Source: Christiangramia crocea (GTDB lineage Bacteria > Bacteroidota > Bacteroidia > Flavobacteriales > Flavobacteriaceae). Taken from it: a stretch of 64,000 nucleotides of DNA. The position numbers were made by a program, and so were the translations under genes. Position 1 is the first letter of the stretch. Each line of letters opens with the position of its first letter. Below the pieces are notes generated by a model that was not told the origin of the DNA, searched no databases, and worked only from the letters and a program-made list of their open reading frames with translations. Location of the stretch: positions 372,001 through 436,000 of the forward strand of contig NZ_JAJSON010000025.1 in the NCBI RefSeq assembly GCF_022410465.1, in the 5' to 3' direction. Below are positions 26,428 to 34,981 of the stretch, piece by piece.

Positions 26428-27765
26428 ATGACATCCTTATCTGCAGTATCACCAATAGACGGACGCTACAGGTCCAAAACCAGAAAACTTTCGGCCTATT
26501 TCAGTGAAGAAGCATTAATCAAATACAGAATCAAAGTAGAGGTGGAATATTTTATCGCCTTGTATGAACAAGGGCTACCTCAATTAAAGGATGTGGATCC
26601 CAATAACTTTAAGAGAATAAGAGAATTATATGAAAACTTTACTGCACTTGATGCTCAGGCCGTAAAGGAAATTGAGAAGGTCACCAATCACGATGTAAAG
26701 GCTGTAGAATATTATTTAAAGGAAGAATTCGACAAGCTGGGAATGGAGACTTCAAAAGAATTTATCCATTTCGGACTTACCTCACAGGATATCAACAATA
26801 CGGCAATTCCATTGAGTCTAAAGGATGCCATCCTGGAAGTTTACCTGCCTTCTTTAAATGAAGTTCTTACAAAACTGGAAGAACTATCTTCAGAATGGAA
26901 AGACATTCCATTACTGGCAAGAACCCATGGTCAGCCAGCATCGCCTACGAGACTTGGTAAGGAGATCGAAGTATTTACCGTTAGGATCAAAGAACAGATC
27001 AAATTACTCGAAGATATTCCTCACGCTGCAAAATTTGGTGGGGCTACAGGTAATTACAATGCTCATAAGGTTGCCTATCCTGAAACTGACTGGAGAAAAT
27101 TCGGCCAGAATTTTGTTGAAAGCAAACTGGGCTTACATCACTCCTTCCCTACCACACAAATTGAGCACTACGATCATATGGCGGCTCTGTTTGATGCGCT
27201 GAAACGCATTAATAACATATTTATCGATCTGGACAGGGATATATGGACCTATATCTCTATGGACTATTTCAAGCAGAAGATCAAAAAAGGAGAGATAGGC
27301 TCTTCGGCCATGCCGCACAAAGTAAATCCCATAGACTTTGAGAACAGTGAAGGCAACCTTGGTATAGCGAATGCGATCTTTGAACATCTTTCGGCCAAAC
27401 TTCCGGTTAGCCGACTTCAGCGGGATCTTACTGACAGTACTGTTTTAAGGAATATCGGAGTTCCTTTTGGACATACGATCATTGCATTCAAATCTACTCT
27501 TAAAGGATTGAATAAATTATTGCTGAATAAGGCAAAACTAAATAAAGACCTGGAAAACAACTGGGCTGTAGCAGCTGAAGCCATTCAAACCATTTTGAGA
27601 AGAGAGGGTTATAAAAATCCCTATGAGGCTTTGAAAGGTCTAACAAGAACTAATGAAAGAATAACGGAAAAAAGTATTTCAGAATTCATAGACCAGCTTG
27701 ATGTCTCAGAAGAGATCAAAAAGGAATTACATAAAATAACTCCTCAAAATTATACAGGTATCTAA
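26428..27765 (+). CDS. purB: Adenylosuccinate lyase
   Basis: A 445-residue lyase of the fumarase/aspartase superfamily, acting twice in purine synthesis (SAICAR to AICAR, adenylosuccinate to AMP). The signature GSSAMPHKVNPIDFENSEG is present, with LTSQDINNTA, ARTHGQPASPTRLGKE and GGATGNYNAH. The opening SAVSPIDGRYRSK fits the family start. It is monocistronic. An element TATCTTTA near 26392 is close to the -7 consensus. Confidence 0.97.
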   Translation: MTSLSAVSPIDGRYRSKTRKLSAYFSEEALIKYRIKVEVEYFIALYEQGLPQLKDVDPNNFKRIRELYENFTALDAQAVKEIEKVTNHDVKAVEYYLKEEFDKLGMETSKEFIHFGLTSQDINNTAIPLSLKDAILEVYLPSLNEVLTKLEELSSEWKDIPLLARTHGQPASPTRLGKEIEVFTVRIKEQIKLLEDIPHAAKFGGATGNYNAHKVAYPETDWRKFGQNFVESKLGLHHSFPTTQIEHYDHMAALFDALKRINNIFIDLDRDIWTYISMDYFKQKIKKGEIGSSAMPHKVNPIDFENSEGNLGIANAIFEHLSAKLPVSRLQRDLTDSTVLRNIGVPFGHTIIAFKSTLKGLNKLLLNKAKLNKDLENNWAVAAEAIQTILRREGYKNPYEALKGLTRTNERITEKSISEFIDQLDVSEEIKKELHKITPQNYTGI

Positions 27766-27767
27766 AT

Positions 27768-27793
27768 AAAAAGCCCCGATTCGGGGCTTTTTA
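27768..27793. terminator. Bidirectional terminator between purB and the DUF4252 operon
   Basis: Stem AAGCCCC / GGGGCTT (27771-27777 with 27783-27789) flanked by A5 and T5, so it serves both convergent units. Confidence 0.9.
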
Positions 27794-27812
27794 CTTTCAA
27801 CTAATTAAACGA

Positions 27813-28436
27813 CTATTCAACAGTAGAGTCATTTTTTGATACAGTATCAGATACTGTTCCAGTATTTACCTCCATCATTAAAGAATCTTTCTTTTTATCG
27901 GTCCCGGATTCAAAGATCCCTCCCAGGCCTTTGATTCCTTCCACGTTCACATCATCTTTATCAAGAGATTTCATTAATTTCATAATCTTCTCAGGATTCA
28001 TATCCTCTCCCAGGACTCTCGCAACTCCAAGACCTTTCTCATCATCATACCCATAAACAATCAGTTCGTCAATGGCGTCTTCTTCCCCGGTAAAATATAA
28101 TTCGGCCTTACGGTTCCCTCCACCATACTTCATAAGCAACTGATATCTTTCGTCCTTAAAAATATCATTCAGTTTAGCTTTCTCCTCTTCAAACTTTTCC
28201 GGATGCTGATCTGCTCTAATCGCAAGCACGTTGATCTTTTTTATACTTTGCATAGTAGCTCTTTGCTCTTCATCGAGTGATTCAAGATTTGCGAACATGC
28301 TAGGCGGAACATCCATTGCAAGAAATTCTGTACTCTCCTGGTTATCCACATAATACTTCTGAAGTGATTTTCCGTCATCGCAGGATGCGAGGATAGCGAA
28401 GAAAATAAAGGCGAATAAAATTTTAAATGTTTTCAT
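27813..28436 (-). CDS. DUF4252 lipoprotein
   Basis: A 207-residue lipoprotein with a signal peptide and lipobox (ILASC, cysteine at about residue 19) followed by DDG, acidic residues that resemble the Bacteroidota surface-export signal. The rest is a DUF4252 domain with a C-terminal acidic, S/T-rich tail. Function unknown; the family is associated with sigma/anti-sigma operons in Flavobacteriia. It is fourth gene of the ECF sigma operon and a paralogue of the gene immediately before it. Confidence 0.82.
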   Translation of the reverse strand: MKTFKILFAFIFFAILASCDDGKSLQKYYVDNQESTEFLAMDVPPSMFANLESLDEEQRATMQSIKKINVLAIRADQHPEKFEEEKAKLNDIFKDERYQLLMKYGGGNRKAELYFTGEEDAIDELIVYGYDDEKGLGVARVLGEDMNPEKIMKLMKSLDKDDVNVEGIKGLGGIFESGTDKKKDSLMMEVNTGTVSDTVSKNDSTVE

Positions 28437-28439
28437 TTT

Positions 28440-28967
28440 CTATGATTTTTTGTTGGCTTTTTTTAATTCTTCAGCTCCGGGAACTTTAAGATCGGCTGTC
28501 AACTTTGAAAGTTGGGAAAGATCTATCTCTCCTGTTATACTTAAGATTATCGAAATTGGTTCTCCTTCGCTCTGTCCATCAAGGAACATAAATAATTCTT
28601 TTACATAATTATCGTTTTTCCCTGGCATAGAGTAAAATTTGATATTCTTCCCATCTTCATTAACACGCATCAATTCTTCCAAAGATCCTTTTTGAAGGTA
28701 GGATTTAACATCGGCCGCCATTTGTGACCTTACATTCGCATTCGAGGATTTATATATCTGGATACGATCAAGGTTTTCTATAAGCTTCATGTATTCCCGT
28801 GCTTCGGGGTCACTTTCACTTAAATCTACTTTAGCAAGCATTTTAAACATCTTACTGGTCATTACCATAGCATCCACTTCTTTCATATTTTCATATTTCT
28901 CAAAAGCTTGAGAAGTAGAAAGCATGGGCGCTAATGCTAACAGGAGGGTAATTACTAATCTATTCAT
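28440..28967 (-). CDS. DUF4252 secreted protein
   Basis: A 175-residue exported protein with a signal peptide (VITLLLALAPMLSTSQA). The DUF4252 domain includes a KMFKMLAKVDL stretch, NLDRIQIYKSSN and FYSMPGKNDNYVKELFMF. It has no lipobox, unlike its downstream paralogue. The spacing of 3 bases to that gene and 12 bases from the anti-sigma candidate shows one operon. Function unknown; probably an output or a sensing partner of the sigma system. Confidence 0.82.
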   Translation of the reverse strand: MNRLVITLLLALAPMLSTSQAFEKYENMKEVDAMVMTSKMFKMLAKVDLSESDPEAREYMKLIENLDRIQIYKSSNANVRSQMAADVKSYLQKGSLEELMRVNEDGKNIKFYSMPGKNDNYVKELFMFLDGQSEGEPISIILSITGEIDLSQLSKLTADLKVPGAEELKKANKKS

Positions 28968-28979
28968 GATTTCTGGTTT

Positions 28980-29435
28980 TTAATCTATTTGTATTATTTT
29001 GTTTTTAGTTTTGTTAAATTCTTTCAGGTAAACTAGATCTGCCTTCCCTTCATTCATAAACTGGGAAACCATATTTAGCGTTTCTTTGGTCTTTTCCAGT
29101 GCCAGTTCTTCATCACTTATTGTTCCTAAATCATTTTCATTAAGCTCACGCGAGGAGTCATTGAAGAAAAACACCCCTAATGCAACAATAAGGATGGCTG
29201 CGATAGAAGTCCAGGAATACCAGTTTCTCTTAGTTCCTGCAGATCTCACCCAGGGAGATCTTTCCATAGTTTCATTTTTCTGTTTTGCTGAAAACATGAA
29301 GATAAGCTGGTAGGATCTTAAATGTTCGGGTACTTCCCCATTTAAAAAGTACTCTCTGAGTATATTTTCCTCGGCCAGTGAAGTCTTACCTTCATCATAT
29401 CGTTCCAGTAGCTTCTCAATTTTACCTGATTCCAT
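28980..29435 (-). CDS. Membrane anti-sigma factor candidate
   Basis: A 151-residue protein with a cytoplasmic N-terminal half (KIEKLLERYDEGKTSLAEENILREYF, a pattern often seen in Bacteroidota anti-sigma-like proteins), one membrane helix (about residues 75-92, WTSIAAILIVALGVFFF) and a short periplasmic tail. Its start overlaps the sigma gene end by 14 bases, so the two are translationally coupled and probably interact. No classical zinc anti-sigma motif (HxxxCxxC) is present, so the role is inferred from topology and context. Confidence 0.75.
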   Translation of the reverse strand: MESGKIEKLLERYDEGKTSLAEENILREYFLNGEVPEHLRSYQLIFMFSAKQKNETMERSPWVRSAGTKRNWYSWTSIAAILIVALGVFFFNDSSRELNENDLGTISDEELALEKTKETLNMVSQFMNEGKADLVYLKEFNKTKNKIIQID

Positions 29436-29931
29436 AATTGTGTTTCTTTATTAAGTTTTCCCTGATTGCTTTTCTTGCCCTGGAGAGGGCCACTCGTATT
29501 GCTGTTTGGTTCATCTCCATGATCTCGGCAATCTCTTCGTAATCATATTGTTCTATATCCCTTAGCTGGAAGATCATTTTTTGCTGCTCCGGCAGGTTTT
29601 CAACGATCTTTTGCAGCCAGTCCATCTCATCATTCAATTCCACTTCCGATTGAAGAGAGGGCCCGTGATTCTGATAATTCTGATGCACTATTCGTAAGTG
29701 ACTGTTTTGTTTGGACTTTAACTGGTCCAGACAATAATTTTTGGTCACCGTCATCGCAAAGGCTTCGATGTTGGCATAATGCTTGATCTTTTCCTTACGA
29801 CTCCATAGTTTAAGAATTACCTCCTGGGTGGCATCTTCAGCAGCTTCCTTTGATGTAAGCAGTCTTAATGCCATCCGGTACATTTTATCCTTCACAGGAT
29901 CTATAATTTTCAGGAAGGTGCGTTCTTTCAT
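29422..29931 (-). CDS. ECF RNA polymerase sigma factor
   Basis: A 169-residue sigma factor. Region 2 is visible (MYRMALRLLTSKEAAEDATQEV, LWSRKEKI, and the -10-binding helix with YCLDQLKSK). Region 4 ends in LPEQQKMIFQLRDIEQYDYEEIAEIM. The start at 29931 (MKERTFLK) is chosen because a probable ECF promoter lies at 29971-29995. The predicted transcription start then falls near 29964, so the longer form with 11 more residues would have almost no leader. It is first gene of the four-gene operon. Confidence 0.9.
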   Translation of the reverse strand: MKERTFLKIIDPVKDKMYRMALRLLTSKEAAEDATQEVILKLWSRKEKIKHYANIEAFAMTVTKNYCLDQLKSKQNSHLRIVHQNYQNHGPSLQSEVELNDEMDWLQKIVENLPEQQKMIFQLRDIEQYDYEEIAEIMEMNQTAIRVALSRARKAIRENLIKKHNYGIR

Positions 29932-29970
29932 TTGGTTTTGGTTGGTTTTATAATACCTTCTCAACTTTAC

Positions 29971-29995
29971 GACGAGTCACATGTAGTTTTGTTAC
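29971..29995 (-). promoter_or_regulatory. ECF-type promoter, probable autoregulation of the sigma operon
   Basis: On the minus strand GTAAC (29991-29995) is followed after 16 bases by CGTC (29971-29974). This is the usual -35 AAC / -10 CGTC arrangement of ECF promoters, 40 bases before the sigma start. Confidence 0.55.
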
Positions 29996-30065
29996 AATTA
30001 ATTTTAAAATTGTAAGAATGTATCTATTTTTAGAAAAAAATTGTTTATTAATCCATTCTTAATTT

Positions 30066-31622
30066 ATGAAAGTATATAAATATTTAATGTTATTTCTTCT
30101 AGCAGGAGGGATACTTACCTCGTGCGCAAAGGAAGACATTGATGATAATGTTAAAGAGACAGGTGAACTGCCTGGAGAAGAGCCCACGAGCGACCTGCAA
30201 TTGGAGATTAAAGATTTCATCTGGAAAGCCATGAATTTCATCTATCTATATAAGGATAATGTAGCTGTTCTTCAGGACGATTACTTTACTACCCAGGCAG
30301 AATTAAACTCTTATCTGGAAGATTGGAACAGCCCGGAAGACCTGTTCTATGACGGTTTGGTTTATCAGTATGGCGAGGTAGATGAATTTAGTTTTATGGT
30401 AGATGACTATGAAGAACTGGAAAACAGTTTTTCAGGAATCAGAACTACTACGGGTATGAATATAGCTGCAGGGCCCACCTGCGAAACCTGTAATAACTGG
30501 TTTATTGCTGTAAGATATGTTCTCCCTGGTTCTCCTGCCGATGAGAAAGGTATAAAAAGAGGAATGGTTTTCACTGAAGTAGATGGTACTGAATTTACCT
30601 CCAGTAATATCAACCAGCTTCTATCAAATGAAACCTTAACCCTTACTTATGGAGAAATACAGGACGGAGAAGTTGTTAGTACCGCTGAAACTGTCACTCT
30701 TACCAAAGTAACCATAACAGAAAATCCAGTATTAGTATCTAAAACCATTGACCTTGACGGAATAAAAGTGGGATACCTCATGTACAATAGATTTACTCAC
30801 GATTTTGATGATGAATTAAATGATGCTTTTGGGCAGTTTAAAGCCGATGGTGTTACAGAACTAGTTTTGGATTTGAGGTATAACCCCGGCGGGAGAGTTA
30901 CTTCTGCGGTAGACCTGGCTAGTATGATTACAGGTCAGTTTAAAGGTGAAGTGCTTATACGTCAGCAATGGAATAGCGAGTGGCAGGCAGCTTTTGAAAG
31001 TCAAAATCCGGAGGCTTTGATCGATAAATTTGATGATATGATCTTTGACGGAGATGAGTCAGATTCAGGTCATGAAGCCCATGATCCTATGCCAATTAAT
31101 AGTTTAAATTTAGATAAAGTGTATATAATTGCAACTGGCTCATCAGCTTCAGCAAGCGAACTGGTGATGAACGGATTGGCAGCACATATAGATGTGGTTC
31201 ATGTAGGGACAAGAACCGTTGGTAAGGTTCAGGCTTCTACTACACTATATGATGCAGATGTTCCATACTGGACTAAAGAAAATGTAAATCCAGAGCATAA
31301 GTATGCTATTCAGCCTTTAATCTATTCTTTAACAAACAATAATGGGGAAGCATATCCCGATGGATTGATCCCTGATATAGAGCAACAGGAATATGTTAGC
31401 ACTTATGGTACGTTAGGAGATCCTACAGAACCTCTTCTTGCTTTAGCCCTGAATGATATTCAAAGTAACCGAATGTTACAGGAAGCATTTCAAAAACCAG
31501 GTGTACTTTCGGTATTACCATATGACAGCAACTCAAAAGATCTTGATTTTCAGAGAATGTATACAGATGACCTTCCTCTGCTTCAGGGAAAAAAACCTGG
31601 GGTGAGTTTTGAAAAAGAGTAA
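30066..31622 (+). CDS. S41 family peptidase, lipoprotein
   Basis: A 518-residue exported lipoprotein (lipobox LTSC). An N-terminal helical domain is followed by a PDZ-like domain (about residues 130-210: YVLPGSPADEKGIKRGMVF) and the S41 tail-specific protease core. LDLRYNPGGRVTSA contains the oxyanion region, the nucleophile serine lies in IATGSSASASE, and the lysine in TRTVGKVQ completes the dyad. It probably processes exported proteins on the outer membrane. It is divergent from the sigma gene. Confidence 0.88.
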   Translation: MKVYKYLMLFLLAGGILTSCAKEDIDDNVKETGELPGEEPTSDLQLEIKDFIWKAMNFIYLYKDNVAVLQDDYFTTQAELNSYLEDWNSPEDLFYDGLVYQYGEVDEFSFMVDDYEELENSFSGIRTTTGMNIAAGPTCETCNNWFIAVRYVLPGSPADEKGIKRGMVFTEVDGTEFTSSNINQLLSNETLTLTYGEIQDGEVVSTAETVTLTKVTITENPVLVSKTIDLDGIKVGYLMYNRFTHDFDDELNDAFGQFKADGVTELVLDLRYNPGGRVTSAVDLASMITGQFKGEVLIRQQWNSEWQAAFESQNPEALIDKFDDMIFDGDESDSGHEAHDPMPINSLNLDKVYIIATGSSASASELVMNGLAAHIDVVHVGTRTVGKVQASTTLYDADVPYWTKENVNPEHKYAIQPLIYSLTNNNGEAYPDGLIPDIEQQEYVSTYGTLGDPTEPLLALALNDIQSNRMLQEAFQKPGVLSVLPYDSNSKDLDFQRMYTDDLPLLQGKKPGVSFEKE

Positions 31623-31645
31623 TTTTAAGAATATATAAAAATTAA

Positions 31646-31675
31646 AAAAATCCCCGCCAAGAGCGGGGATTTTTA
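31646..31675. terminator. Bidirectional terminator between S41 peptidase and btuG
   Basis: Stem AAAAATCCCCGC / GCGGGGATTTTT with loop CAAGA. It serves the two convergent genes on either side. Confidence 0.92.
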
Positions 31676-31679
31676 TTGG

Positions 31680-32753
31680 TTAATCATTAAAATATATTCC
31701 ATTCGGATTGATCCCCGCTGAAAACTGATCCGTTAAATTACCATCTGAAAGGTTGTAGACATAAAGCATCCCGTCCCCGGTAAAATCGGCATTCGGTGAG
31801 GCTACATATATTTTTCCGTTATGGATCTCAAAACCGTATAACAAAGCCGGTTCCTCAAGTTTAAATTCAGAAGATGGCTGCATGGTACTCATGTTATAAC
31901 TATATACTGTTTTGCCTATGGTAAGATATACATCACTCCCTTCCAGGCTCAAATTATTTGGATGCATTGAACTATCCGGAAAATCGAATTCTTCCACGAC
32001 CTGGTTATTGCTAACATCTATATTTGATAGTTTACCAGCAGTCTCTGTTTCGGCATATGAAGGCTTTCCTCCTGATAACACCCAAAGATTACTTCCATCA
32101 ACTACCATAGAATTAGGAAGGTCTCCCACCTCTATTTCATCTTCTACTTCATTATTTCCGGTATTGATTACGGAAACGATATTATTAAATGAAAACCCAC
32201 CTGTATGGGCCACAAAAAGTTTTTCATTTACAGCCAGGACTTTCTCAGGACCCTCTGCAACCGAAATCGATTTTATAAATGAAAAGTCTGCCAGATCGAA
32301 GACAGCCACAAAATCATCATCAGGGTCCATCCCGTCTCCCCAGTTACTAACATAGATCTTATTCCCCGTAACTTCAGCATAACGAGGATTCATTAATTCT
32401 GTGTCTATTGTGGCCAGGCTTTCAAAAGTATACCGGTTCACCACCTCGATCTTATTGGAAACATTTACCACTATAATGGCGAAATCTTCATATAATTCAA
32501 TACTCTGAGCGGTATCTCCCAGTTCACTTCCATTGATGTTCATAAAAACCTTGCTTTCCATCTGCTCCATATCCTTGTCAATAAAGCTAACAGAAGCATT
32601 GCCGGAGCCAAAATTACCTTCGTTCAACACAAAAATTCCGGATTCGAATTCAGCTTCCTCTTCAGGCAGCGGCGGGCAACAATCGGTATCATCATCACAG
32701 GAATTAAAAAAGAAGACTAAAGAGAGTAACAGTAATAAGTGTTTGTAGTTCAT
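31680..32753 (-). CDS. btuG: BtuG-like surface lipoprotein (DUF5074 beta-propeller)
   Basis: A 357-residue lipoprotein with lipobox NSC followed by DDDTD, matching the acidic surface-export signal of Bacteroidota lipoproteins. The mature part is a YncE/DUF5074-type seven-bladed propeller with blade repeats such as IFVLNEGNFGSGNAS, NPRYAEVTGNKIYVSNW and PNSMVVDGSNLWVLSGG. In Bacteroides, BtuG binds cobalamin outside the cell and passes it to BtuB. Position 2 bases after btuB under a cobalamin riboswitch supports that role; binding itself is inferred. Confidence 0.85.
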   Translation of the reverse strand: MNYKHLLLLLSLVFFFNSCDDDTDCCPPLPEEEAEFESGIFVLNEGNFGSGNASVSFIDKDMEQMESKVFMNINGSELGDTAQSIELYEDFAIIVVNVSNKIEVVNRYTFESLATIDTELMNPRYAEVTGNKIYVSNWGDGMDPDDDFVAVFDLADFSFIKSISVAEGPEKVLAVNEKLFVAHTGGFSFNNIVSVINTGNNEVEDEIEVGDLPNSMVVDGSNLWVLSGGKPSYAETETAGKLSNIDVSNNQVVEEFDFPDSSMHPNNLSLEGSDVYLTIGKTVYSYNMSTMQPSSEFKLEEPALLYGFEIHNGKIYVASPNADFTGDGMLYVYNLSDGNLTDQFSAGINPNGIYFND

Positions 32754-32755
32754 AG

Positions 32756-34585
32756 TTAAAATTTGATTATTAGTGAGGTATTAAAGGACCTTCCAGGCAT
32801 AATGCGGGAAGGCATACTTTGATATTCTTCGTTAAAAATGTTATGTAATTGGAGTCGCAGACTGGTTTCTGGACTTTTAGCAAAGGCATATTCGGCTCCC
32901 AGATTTACCAATTTGTATGAGTCCAGTTCATAATTATTATCGGAAGAGGTATATATACTCCCGTTATAAAGTGACTGAAAAGAGAAAACAAGGCTATCTA
33001 GCTCATAAGCTCCTGAAAAAGTAATCTTATGTTGCGGTGTATAGATCAGCTGCTTTTTGGTTTCCTGGTCTATAGACTTGGTAAAGGCATAATTCCCGCT
33101 TAGGCTTAAAATATTTCCTCCTATCGCTCCGGACCAGTTGGTAAATAGCTCTAGCCCATAATTATGCACATTGGAGGTGTTCACAGGTCGCCACGTCCCA
33201 TTTTCCTGGGGAACCCAGCGAATCAGGTTATCAATATCCATGAAATATGCCGTAAGGTTGATCTGAAATTTCTGAAGCCTGATCTCATTCCCTATCTCTC
33301 CCTGTAATGAAGTTTCGGGATCCAGTTCTTTATTTCCTCCTGACTGCCAGAAAAGATCATTGAAAGTGGGGATCCTGAAATTCCGGGAAGTATTAATGCG
33401 AAGAAGATAGTTTTCAGAAAAGCGATAATTCCCCCCTGCAGAGAATAAAAGGGGAGGATTATAATTATCTGTGATCTCCTGCCTTAAACTGAATTCGTAA
33501 GTAAGTTTTTCCAAGTCATGATTCCACAATGCCGAAAATCCTCCGATTTTCCTTTCCGCATTATCAATTCCTGAACCATCTCCCCTGATAATGTTGTAAT
33601 CTGCTATCAAATTCAGTTTCATCCCTGGTAAGAATTCGTAACCCAGATCATATTTAATGATTCCTGTTTCGGCCTCTCCAAAACTGAAATTTTCGGAATC
33701 CCTGTTCTCAAAATATTTGAATTCCTCTTTTATCCAGGCAAGCTTCAGACTGCTGGTGAGATTCGCAGTAAATGATTTCCACTCAAGTAGATTTCTCGAA
33801 TTTCTATCCTCATATTTACTATTGGAAGGCAGATTCAAGGTTCCCGAAAATCCGCGATCTCCCTGGTAATAGTTGGAATAAAACTTTATAATATTGGCAT
33901 CATTAAGCCATCTGGCCAGGGAGGCATTCAGCGAAATATTGTAAAAATCGCCATTTTCATTCTGCTTATCAGTTCCCAAATACTTATAATCATTCTCTGA
34001 ACTTATCCCGGAAACACCAATATTCAAACTGGTTTTTTCACTGGAAAAATTTCCATTATAAGCCGCCTGATAGGTTTCAAAACTTCCATTACCAATCTGC
34101 AGATCATTATTCGAACCATCTTCAAAACTAAAGTCATTGTTCAGGTGAATAGTTCCTCCAATGGCGCCGCTGCCATAGACCACACTCCCTCCTCCCGGTC
34201 TAAGACTGATGTTGTCAAAAACCTGGGTGTTAATAGTATTAAAATCTGTTTGTCCTGTAAATTGTGAATTGATATTGATACCGTTCCAAACCACAGCTGT
34301 CTGGGCAGCTCCGGTACCACGAACCGAGGCCGAAGAAACCATTCCATAGCCATTTTCACGAAAAAAGAAAGGAGAATTGAATTTAAGCAAAGAAGTAAGC
34401 AATGGCTCATTTTGCTGAATTAAGGAATCGCCCAGTTCCTTTACAAATTGTCCTTCAGAATTCTGTTTCAGCTTCACGTCGCTCAAACGAACCTCCTCCA
34501 GCCAGTTTATGGAATCATTCTGTGCCTCCACACCCAGGCAGCCACAAAAAAAGATTAGAATAAGATGAAATAAGTTTCTGTTCAT
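32756..34585 (-). CDS. btuB: TonB-dependent cobalamin receptor
   Basis: A 609-residue outer-membrane receptor. I start it at MNRNLFHLILIFF because a signal peptide follows directly (ending GVEAQ); the in-frame extension upstream runs into the riboswitch. The plug domain (about residues 25-145) has VRGTGAAQTAVVWNGININSQ and GSVVYGSGAIGGTIHL, followed by a 22-strand-type barrel with alternating aromatic strands ending in SLIIKF. The length is near E. coli BtuB. Substrate is inferred from the riboswitch and the btuG/btuFCD neighbours. Confidence 0.93.
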   Translation of the reverse strand: MNRNLFHLILIFFCGCLGVEAQNDSINWLEEVRLSDVKLKQNSEGQFVKELGDSLIQQNEPLLTSLLKFNSPFFFRENGYGMVSSASVRGTGAAQTAVVWNGININSQFTGQTDFNTINTQVFDNISLRPGGGSVVYGSGAIGGTIHLNNDFSFEDGSNNDLQIGNGSFETYQAAYNGNFSSEKTSLNIGVSGISSENDYKYLGTDKQNENGDFYNISLNASLARWLNDANIIKFYSNYYQGDRGFSGTLNLPSNSKYEDRNSRNLLEWKSFTANLTSSLKLAWIKEEFKYFENRDSENFSFGEAETGIIKYDLGYEFLPGMKLNLIADYNIIRGDGSGIDNAERKIGGFSALWNHDLEKLTYEFSLRQEITDNYNPPLLFSAGGNYRFSENYLLRINTSRNFRIPTFNDLFWQSGGNKELDPETSLQGEIGNEIRLQKFQINLTAYFMDIDNLIRWVPQENGTWRPVNTSNVHNYGLELFTNWSGAIGGNILSLSGNYAFTKSIDQETKKQLIYTPQHKITFSGAYELDSLVFSFQSLYNGSIYTSSDNNYELDSYKLVNLGAEYAFAKSPETSLRLQLHNIFNEEYQSMPSRIMPGRSFNTSLIIKF

Positions 34586-34631
34586 AATCTGCCGACCTTT
34601 ATCCCGAAAGTCACTCGATATTAGTTTGAAA

Positions 34632-34785
34632 CTCAGGCAGGTCTCCTGGCTCGCGTACTGCAATTCACCTTCCCATCTACCAAGGCAGACAGTGGTTTGA
34701 AGAATTATTGCAGCCATCCACCACAGGCGGACAAAGCTTACAGTTGCGGGAACAGCTCAGGCTTATGAAGTAAGAAATAAGAAGG
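34632..34785 (-). ncRNA. Cobalamin riboswitch upstream of btuB
   Basis: On the minus strand the conserved blocks appear in order. They are CCCGCAACTGTAAG (complement near 34737-34755), CCACTG, TGGGAAGG (near 34672), and the B12 box AGCCAGGAGACCTGCC at 34636-34651. These are hallmark sequences of the cobalamin element (Rfam RF00174). The 5' part before the first block is less clear, so that boundary is approximate. The box lies 50 bases upstream of btuB, and GGCAG just before the start codon can pair with CTGCC in the box. This suggests control of translation initiation by cobalamin. Confidence 0.93.
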
Positions 34786-34981
34786 TAGAATTACGAATTC
34801 CAATTTTCTTATAAGGGGCGATTCAGTTATTTGAAAAATTTGTACTTCCAAATTCGTAAATCGTACTTCCCTGATTCCCTTTTAATCCACGCAGAATTGA
34901 ATCGGCGCTGAACCAAAATTTCAATGCGAAAATAAACAAATATGTTTAGCAATAAGATCAAAAAGTTAAATAATCTTACTT
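34786..34981. other. Divergent promoter region between btuB and btuF
   Basis: AT-rich spacer that should carry the two divergent promoters. No clean TTTG-N19-TAnnTTTG pair was identified on either strand and no second cobalamin element is visible towards btuF. Confidence 0.4.

Noticed and set aside
34786-34981. Second cobalamin riboswitch for btuF
   Set aside because: No B12 box or conserved core was seen on the plus strand between btuB and btuF.
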